Shown here: positions 1 to 3,544 of the stretch, piece after piece
How positions within the stretch are numbered: the first letter of the stretch is position 1
Layout: every line of letters starts with the position of its first letter
Assembly: GCA_030617565.1 (NCBI GenBank)
Contig: JAUWVE010000064.1
Coordinates: forward strand, 1 to 8,175
Length of the DNA stretch: 8,175 nt
Origin: Gammaproteobacteria bacterium
Lineage (GTDB): Bacteria > Pseudomonadota > Gammaproteobacteria > BMS3Bbin11
Reading direction: 5' to 3'
Position numbers and translations under genes: made by a program
The notes under the pieces: generated by a model
Seen by the model: only the letters and a program-made list of their open reading frames with translations
The model's database searches: none
What the model was told of the DNA's origin: nothing

Positions 1-430
1 TAGTCTCATACCGTTCACTATACTGAGCCATAACAGTCAGAGCAATCACCGCTGCCTGTCTTTTCGGGTAACCGTATGCGCCGGTACTGATTGACGGGAA
101 GGCAATGCTGGTAGCACCTTCTTCAAGACCAAGCTGCAGGCTTTTTTCATAACAGCTCGATAAAACGGTACTCTCGTTGGCTTCCCCTCCACACCAAACA
201 GGCCCTACTGTATGCAAAATCATTTTTGCCGGCAGATTAAATCCCGGCGTCATTTTCACATCACCTGCCACGCAACCACCCAGCTTACGGCATGCCTCCA
301 GTAATTCAGGACCCGCGGCAGCATGAATTGCGCCATCAACACCGCCTCCTCCCATCAGACTGCTGTTGCCCGCATTGACAATCGCATCAACAGACAGGCT
401 GGTAATATCCGCTTTTATTAGCTCGATCAT
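1..430 (-). CDS. Macro-domain protein, ADP-ribose / O-acetyl-ADP-ribose hydrolase type (C-terminus cut by window edge)
   Basis: Reading leftward from an ATG at 428-430 gives 143 open codons that run off the window. The protein opens MIELIKADIT and has the macro-domain ADP-ribose loop at residues 19-40 (NAGNSSLMGGGGVDGAIH, then AAAG), with Asn22 and Asp32 in the positions seen in MacroD/YmdB hydrolases. Later motifs also fit: ILHTVGPVW (71-79) and the phosphate-binding loop FPSISTGAYGYP (111-122). By family knowledge these soluble proteins remove ADP-ribose from proteins or deacetylate O-acetyl-ADP-ribose; activity here is inferred. YmdB-like proteins have about 175 residues, so roughly 30 are missing beyond the edge. 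The gene is divergent from slmA, with about 52 bases between start codons. The Shine-Dalgarno match is weak (GGA about 10 bases upstream of ATG). Confidence 0.9.
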   Translation of the reverse strand, partial: MIELIKADITSLSVDAIVNAGNSSLMGGGGVDGAIHAAAGPELLEACRKLGGCVAGDVKMTPGFNLPAKMILHTVGPVWCGGEANESTVLSSCYEKSLQLGLEEGATSIAFPSISTGAYGYPKRQAAVIALTVMAQYSERYET

Positions 431-482
431 GTACAATCCATCCGGGTACCTCAATTACACAAGCTGATAATACGATATAAAA
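431..482. promoter_or_regulatory. Short divergent intergenic region with a -10-like box
   Basis: These 52 bases must hold the start signals for both the macro-domain gene and slmA, unless those genes are read from further away. On the + strand GATAAT (466-471) resembles a sigma70 -10 box, but no good -35 box lies 16-18 bases upstream. If GATAAT is used, transcription would begin only a few bases before the slmA start, giving an almost leaderless message. That would fit the absence of a Shine-Dalgarno sequence there. Assigning either promoter is inference. Confidence 0.3.
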
Positions 483-1085
483 GTGATGAATACACGCCCG
501 ACAAATCGCGCCCAATTTATACTGGAAACGTTGGCAAAGATGCTGGAAGAAATCGACAGCAAGCCTGTCACCACGGCTGCCCTGGCGAATGAAGTCGGTG
601 TTTCCGAAGCAGCCCTTTATCGCCACTTTCCCAGCAAAGGGCGCATGTACAGGGGATTGATTGAGTTTATAGAAGAATCGCTCTACACCCACCTGCGTCG
701 TATCCTTGATGAGACCAAAGATGCTGAAGCCCGTTGTGGAAAAATACTCAGCCTCTATCTCGGCTTTGCCGAACATAACCCTGGACTCTGCCGCGTCCTG
801 AATGGCGATGGCCTGTGTAGTGAGAAACCCGAACTACGCAGAAGAGCGCGCAAAATAAATGCCAGCATAGAAACCCAGCTAAAACAGGTCTTTCGTGAAG
901 CCATGTTCAATGGTGCAAGACCACTGACTGCGACAGAAAGTGCGCATCTGTTAATGAGCATTGTTCTCGGGCGACTCAATCAATACATAGCCAGCGATTT
1001 TAAGGTACTGCCTATGGAGGGCTGGGGTGATCAATGGGCTTTGCTGTCAAGCTCGTTGTTTGGAAATCTTGACAGGGTTAACTGA
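483..1085 (+). CDS. slmA: Nucleoid-occlusion factor SlmA (TetR family)
   Basis: SlmA is a TetR-family DNA-binding protein that blocks FtsZ-ring assembly over the nucleoid rather than acting as a classical repressor. The 200-residue product matches the family length (E. coli about 198). Helix-turn-helix residues 30-49 contain VSEAALYRHFPSK, the SlmA signature. LIEFIEESL (59-67) and LGFAEHNPGL (93-102) line up with E. coli LIEFIEDSL and LGFGERNPGL, and the C-terminal helices include LGRLNQYIASDFK. The start may be GTG 483 or the adjacent ATG 486; neither has a clear Shine-Dalgarno sequence. Aligned to E. coli from memory, Leu94, Gly97 and Asn102 of the FtsZ-contact region are conserved, while Arg73 and Arg101 are His70 and His98 here. 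The usual neighbours (dut, coaBC, pyrE) are absent. The final base of the TGA stop begins the heptamer array. Confidence 0.93.
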   Translation: MMNTRPTNRAQFILETLAKMLEEIDSKPVTTAALANEVGVSEAALYRHFPSKGRMYRGLIEFIEESLYTHLRRILDETKDAEARCGKILSLYLGFAEHNPGLCRVLNGDGLCSEKPELRRRARKINASIETQLKQVFREAMFNGARPLTATESAHLLMSIVLGRLNQYIASDFKVLPMEGWGDQWALLSSSLFGNLDRVN

Positions 1086-1121
1086 AGTTTCAAGTTTCAA
1101 GTTTCAAGTTTCAAGTTTCAA
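1085..1121. repeat. Tandem heptamer array, five AAGTTTC units
   Basis: Five perfect head-to-tail copies of AAGTTTC, followed by AA, begin at the last base of the slmA stop codon. An inverted array of the same unit ends the facing gene moeB, and 22 bases of it (1248-1269) are perfectly complementary to this array in three registers. The slmA transcript could therefore fold into a stem with a loop of about 130 bases. No T-tract follows directly, so a terminator role is possible but not shown. Confidence 0.95.
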
Positions 1122-1198
1122 CAATGATAAGTCTAAAGCTGAAAGAAAGACCAAAAGCATTTCCTGACATATTTAAAGTAAATCTATGAACGTGAAAA

Positions 1199-1231
1199 CC
1201 TCTGTGTCCCTCCGTGTCCTCTTTGGTTAAC
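1199..1231. repeat. Degenerate 9-10 base tandem repeat (CCTCTGTGT type)
   Basis: Three related units follow each other: CCTCTGTGT, CCCTCCGTGT and CCTCTTTGGTT, ending in AAC. On the other strand this reads as the CACAGAGG / CACGGAGG kind of repeat that I recall from intergenic regions of many environmental bacteria; that recollection is not verified. It lies inside the slmA-moeB convergent gap between the two heptamer arrays. No function is assigned. Confidence 0.55.
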
Positions 1232-1242
1232 TGGTTTTGGTT

Positions 1243-1269
1243 TTGAATTGAAACTTGAAACTTGAAACT
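1243..1269. repeat. Inverted heptamer array, GAAACTT units, at the moeB stop
   Basis: GAAACTT occurs at 1250-1256 and 1257-1263, followed by a six-base partial copy at 1264-1269 and preceded by a degenerate copy at 1243-1249. Read in the moeB direction the unit is AAGTTTC, the same as after slmA, and it starts within the moeB stop codon (TAG, 1270-1268). Each of the two convergent genes is therefore followed by the same repeat in the same orientation relative to its own transcription. Confidence 0.93.
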
Positions 1270-2017
1270 ACGATTCTAAACCACAAACCCGGCAGGCAGG
1301 ATCTTTCTTCAGTTTTAGTTCGTTAAAACGCATAGCCATTGCATCAAACAATAGCAACCGCCCCTCCAGGGTATCTCCTACACCGACAATAGATTTGACT
1401 GCTTCTGTTGCCAGCAGGCTGCCGATTACGCCCACTGCCGGTCCCAGTACACCACTGCTGGTGCAGGTCTCATCATCATAGGCATCCGGCTGGTACAGGC
1501 ACTGGTAACAGGGCAAGCCCTGCTTATGTCCGTTGAATACAGACAATTGCCCTTCCATCCGGATCACTGCACCCGACACCAGGGTTTTCCGATTTTCTAC
1601 ACAGGACTGGTTGACTGCAAAGCGGGTGTGGAAGTTGTCACTGCAATCAATCACCAGGTCGACTTCTGCGATCGTAGTGTTCAGTGCATCACCTTCAAGT
1701 CTTGATGCTTCAGCGACAACCTTGCAATCGGGATTGATTGCCCGTAGGCGCTCAGCCGCAGTTTCTGCCTTGGATTGTCCCAACACAGAGCTATCGAAAA
1801 GTATCTGACGCTGTAGATTGGATATTTCAACGGTATCATCATCATAGAGATGAAGTTTGCCAACTCCGGCCGCCGCCAGATACATCAATACCGGCGAACC
1901 CAGTCCTCCGCTGCCGACAACCAGCACCGATGCATCCAGTAATCGTTGTTGTCCCGCCACATCAATCTGTGGCAGCAACAAGTGCCGCTTGTAACGCATT
2001 AACTGCTTATCATCCAT
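1268..2017 (-). CDS. moeB: Molybdopterin-synthase adenylyltransferase MoeB (ThiF/MoeB/HesA E1-like)
   Basis: MoeB uses ATP to adenylate the C-terminal glycine of MoaD so that it can be thiocarboxylated for molybdopterin synthesis. The 249-residue product equals the E. coli length. Visible motifs are the N-terminal RYKRHLLLPQID (8-19), nucleotide loop GSGGLGSP (35-42), DDDTVEISNLQRQILF (59-74) with the conserved Arg70, DCSDNFHTR (124-132), zinc-binding pairs Cys170/Cys173 and Cys242/Cys245, and the crossover-loop Cys185 in ETCTSSGVLGP. There is no C-terminal rhodanese domain. The close relative ThiF (thiamine) cannot be fully excluded because no moa or thi genes are nearby. The start matches MoeB homologues, so the protein is intact, but only four bases separate it from a mobile element and no Shine-Dalgarno sequence is present. 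Confidence 0.88.
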   Translation of the reverse strand: MDDKQLMRYKRHLLLPQIDVAGQQRLLDASVLVVGSGGLGSPVLMYLAAAGVGKLHLYDDDTVEISNLQRQILFDSSVLGQSKAETAAERLRAINPDCKVVAEASRLEGDALNTTIAEVDLVIDCSDNFHTRFAVNQSCVENRKTLVSGAVIRMEGQLSVFNGHKQGLPCYQCLYQPDAYDDETCTSSGVLGPAVGVIGSLLATEAVKSIVGVGDTLEGRLLLFDAMAMRFNELKLKKDPACRVCGLES

Positions 2018-2021
2018 GGTA

Positions 2022-2052
2022 AGTGTAGTGTTTCATATTATTTGACGATTAA
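2022..2052. repeat. Left terminal inverted repeat of the MITE-like element
   Basis: This 31-base end pairs with 2256-2286 with a single mismatch. On the - strand, facing moeB, it contains TAATAT (2040-2035), a possible -10 box 17 bases from the moeB ATG. The sequence 17 bases further upstream, TCTCGT, is a poor -35 box. Confidence 0.9.
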
Positions 2053-2058
2053 GCGTGA

Positions 2059-2145
2059 CGAGAAACCGTTAGCTATAAGGCAGGTTTCGCAGTAAATGGT
2101 TGCTCCCTTTGCAAGGAAGCTAACGCCGTAGATGACGGTTTCTCG
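2059..2145. repeat. Internal hairpin of the MITE-like element (left half)
   Basis: CGAGAAACCGT (2059-2069) is the exact inverse of 2135-2145. The overlapping CGTTAGCT (2067-2074) is the exact inverse of 2118-2125. Together they can form a stem of about 16 pairs with a bulge on one side and a loop of about 43 bases. AACGCCGTA (2122-2130) can instead pair with 2179-2187, so alternative folds exist. Confidence 0.75.
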
Positions 2146-2158
2146 CCGCGCCCGAAGG

Positions 2159-2255
2159 GAGGCCCACAAATAGCCCAATACGGCGTTGCAGTTTTTGCCA
2201 GGAGAATTACCATTGCCTGCGATCTGCGCCTTGTCTTGAACCATTTGTGGGCCTC
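2159..2255. repeat. Internal hairpin of the MITE-like element (right half)
   Basis: GAGGCCCACAAAT (2159-2171) is a perfect 13-base inverse of 2243-2255. The right arm abuts the right terminal repeat directly. With the outer repeats and the left hairpin, single-stranded DNA or RNA of the element could fold into a multi-armed structure. Confidence 0.78.
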
Positions 2256-2286
2256 TTAATCGTCAAATAATATGAAATACTACACT
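2256..2286. repeat. Right terminal inverted repeat of the MITE-like element
   Basis: This is the inverse of 2022-2052 with one mismatch. On the + strand TTGTGG (2245-2250), a 17-base spacer and TAATAT (2268-2273) form an outward-facing promoter-like pair that could read toward the gene at 2420. The -35 box matches the consensus only weakly, so promoter activity is speculative. Confidence 0.9.
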
Positions 2287-2419
2287 AGGGAGCCTCTGAT
2301 AAACCACCCCGGCCACAACAATTAACTTACCGGCTATCTATAGAGGATACCTAAACTGTGAAGAGACAGTAAACATTTGCTACACTGCGTCATGTACTCA
2401 CTACTCATAGTGTAAAATT
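2287..2419. other. Non-coding leader before the secreted-protein gene
   Basis: This is the part of the moeB to 2420 gap not taken by the mobile element. It contains a small inverted repeat, CACTA (2399-2403) and TAGTG (2408-2412), ending 7 bases before the ATG at 2420. I see no convincing sigma70 promoter, terminator or RNA gene, and no Shine-Dalgarno sequence before the start. Confidence 0.5.
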
Positions 2420-2944
2420 ATGATTTCAAGAATATTATTTGTGTTCCTCAGCATCGCACTGCTACTGCCTGTAAGCACTCTGCATGCCCAGTCTGTAACC
2501 ATAGATAATTCTGAATACAGAAAAAAGGTTCTGAAATATCTCGCCAGTGACTTCTTCATTACCGAAGGCGTTGGCCTGAAAAAAGTCTATATCGGACAAA
2601 GTGTTGAACAACTCATCAAAGAACTTGGCAAACCTGCGAAAAAAAAGAAACAGGGCATGTATACAGGCCTGGTGATCTACTCCTATACCCTTGATAATGA
2701 AACCGCTATGCAGGTTGGCATAAAGAACAGAAAGGTTCAGGCCATTGCGCTGGCAGGTTCTATCTCATCTCAGTACACAACGATAAAGGGCGCTCGCTTT
2801 GACATGCCTGTACATGAAATTATAAATTACTATGGTGGCGGCACATTAAAAAGCAACAAATTACTTTATCAAAGTCAGGGCATACGCTTTGATTTCATAA
2901 ATGGCAAACTCCGGGTAATCCGGATCTTCCCCCGACAAAAATAG
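2420..2944 (+). CDS. Secreted protein of unknown function with two BLIP/SmpA-like modules
   Basis: I do not recognise this gene as a named family. The 174-residue product starts with a clear Sec signal peptide: Arg4, a hydrophobic stretch about 5-18, and a likely cut after LHA (21-23), with no lipobox cysteine. It is therefore predicted to be periplasmic or exported. The mature part appears to hold two related modules of about 50-60 residues. The first, about 52-112, has VYIGQSVEQLIKELGKP and ends QVGIKNRKVQAIAL; the second, about 121-170, has RFDMPVHEIINYYGGG and ends IRFDFINGKLRVIRIF. This helix-then-strands pattern resembles BLIP/SmpA-like folds, an inference from pattern only. The middle has a lysine run (73-77) encoded by an A-rich tract. 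The stop is 5 bases before the CYTH gene, suggesting one transcript. Confidence 0.75.
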   Translation: MISRILFVFLSIALLLPVSTLHAQSVTIDNSEYRKKVLKYLASDFFITEGVGLKKVYIGQSVEQLIKELGKPAKKKKQGMYTGLVIYSYTLDNETAMQVGIKNRKVQAIALAGSISSQYTTIKGARFDMPVHEIINYYGGGTLKSNKLLYQSQGIRFDFINGKLRVIRIFPRQK

Positions 2945-2949
2945 CCAGC

Positions 2950-3444
2950 ATGGGCATAGAGATCGAACGCAAGTTCCTGGTAAAAAACGATCTCTGGCAG
3001 GCCAGTGCAAACAATGGAGTTGACTTCAAACAAGCCTACCTCACACACGGCGGGCCCTGCTCAGTGCGCGTGCGTAAAGAAGGTAACAAAGCAAACCTGA
3101 ACATCAAATCTGCTACACTGGGTATTCTTCGACAGGAATTCGAATATTCCATTCCACTCGATGAAGCCGAAGAATTGCTGTCTCTTTTCTGCCCCACTGC
3201 TGTCACCAAGATACGCTATGAGGTCGTTCATGCCGGCAAAACCTGGGAAGTCGATGTGTTTACAGGAGACAATGACGGGCTGATTGTCGCCGAGATAGAA
3301 CTTGATCACCCTGATGAAAATTTCGAACTGCCCCCCTGGATTGGGAATGAAGTTTCTGGCAAGGCACGTTATTACAACACTGAACTTGCCCGACATCCAT
3401 TCTGTACATGGGAGGACAGTCAGCGGGAGACTAATTCAGCCTGA
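2950..3444 (+). CDS. CYTH-domain protein, triphosphate tunnel metalloenzyme (probable inorganic tripolyphosphatase)
   Basis: The 164-residue protein is a single CYTH domain. It begins GIEIERKFLV, carrying the ExExK signature (Glu4, Glu6, Lys8) that binds metal and triphosphate. Further tunnel residues are Arg40 and Arg42 in SVRVRKEG, Lys53 in LNIKSA, Arg61 and Glu63-Glu65 in LRQEFEY, Lys87/Arg89 in TKIRYEV, Asp102 in WEVDVF, Glu115/Glu117 in VAEIEL and Lys138/Arg140 in SGKARYYN. The layout resembles the short bacterial group that includes Nitrosomonas NE1496, known to hydrolyse tripolyphosphate; related proteins are class IV adenylate cyclases or thiamine triphosphatases, so the substrate is inferred. 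It starts 5 bases after the preceding stop with no Shine-Dalgarno sequence, pointing to translational coupling. The protein is cytoplasmic. Confidence 0.88.
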   Translation: MGIEIERKFLVKNDLWQASANNGVDFKQAYLTHGGPCSVRVRKEGNKANLNIKSATLGILRQEFEYSIPLDEAEELLSLFCPTAVTKIRYEVVHAGKTWEVDVFTGDNDGLIVAEIELDHPDENFELPPWIGNEVSGKARYYNTELARHPFCTWEDSQRETNSA

Positions 3445-3463
3445 AAATGACAAGGACATCTCT

Positions 3464-3484
3464 AATACTTGCCTGCTAAGTATT
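3464..3484. promoter_or_regulatory. Palindrome overlapping the suc promoter -35 box (possible operator)
   Basis: AATACTT (3464-3470), seven spacer bases and AAGTATT (3478-3484) form a perfect 7-base inverted repeat. Its left arm and spacer cover the predicted -35 hexamer at 3469-3474, the position where a dimeric repressor or activator would act. It could also be a weak hairpin at the end of the CYTH transcript, but no T-run follows. Confidence 0.45.
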
Positions 3485-3497
3485 GCCAGACTATGAT
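3469..3497 (+). promoter_or_regulatory. Predicted sigma70 promoter of sucA-sucB-lpd
   Basis: TTGCCT (3469-3474, four of six consensus bases), a 17-base spacer and TATGAT (3492-3497, five of six) give a good sigma70 match. A start near 3504 would leave a leader of about 40 bases before sucA. It is the best promoter match I found in the window and stands in the 100-base gap between the CYTH gene and sucA. Confidence 0.55.
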
Positions 3498-3544
3498 TAA
3501 GAAAAGGGAGTAAATAATACGGCTATTCTGTCCAAAGACAGGAG

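Larger units (their letters stand above)
2022..2286. mobile_element. MITE-like non-autonomous element, 265 bp, with 31-bp terminal inverted repeats
   Basis: The ends are inverted copies matching at 30 of 31 bases (2022-2052 and 2256-2286; outer end AGTGTAGT), with one G/A difference at the ninth base. The interior is rich in further inverted repeats and has no transposase. This small size, long terminal repeats and lack of a protein fit a MITE mobilised in trans. TA occurs at both borders, but in registers shifted by one base, so no target-site duplication can be called. The family is unidentified. The left end lies 4 bases from the moeB start codon and therefore supplies its leader. A 68-codon frame on the - strand (2244-2038) lies inside; it spans the hairpins and looks incidental. 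Confidence 0.82.

Noticed and set aside
1085..1121. CRISPR-like repeat
   Set aside because: The units are only seven bases, directly adjacent and without spacers.
1085..1269. A factor-independent terminator between slmA and moeB
   Set aside because: The complementary arrays are about 130 bases apart and lack an adjacent T-run, so they do not fit a normal intrinsic terminator. They are kept as repeats only.
2038..2244. A 68-codon open frame on the - strand inside the mobile element
   Set aside because: It spans the inverted repeats and ends inside the left terminal repeat, has no Shine-Dalgarno sequence and shows no recognisable domain. It is probably an accident of the repeat sequence, though conservation across copies would reopen the question.
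2394..2401. GTACTCAC, eight bases of the SlmA-binding consensus GTGAGTACTCAC
   Set aside because: The other four positions do not match. One such eight-base hit in 8 kb on two strands is not surprising by chance, so it is not called as a SlmA site.
2639..2650. A AAA AAG slippery heptamer in frame in the secreted-protein gene, possible -1 frameshift
   Set aside because: The -1 frame meets a stop after 15 codons, and I see no strong stimulatory stem or internal Shine-Dalgarno sequence. The lysine run alone explains the A-rich tract.
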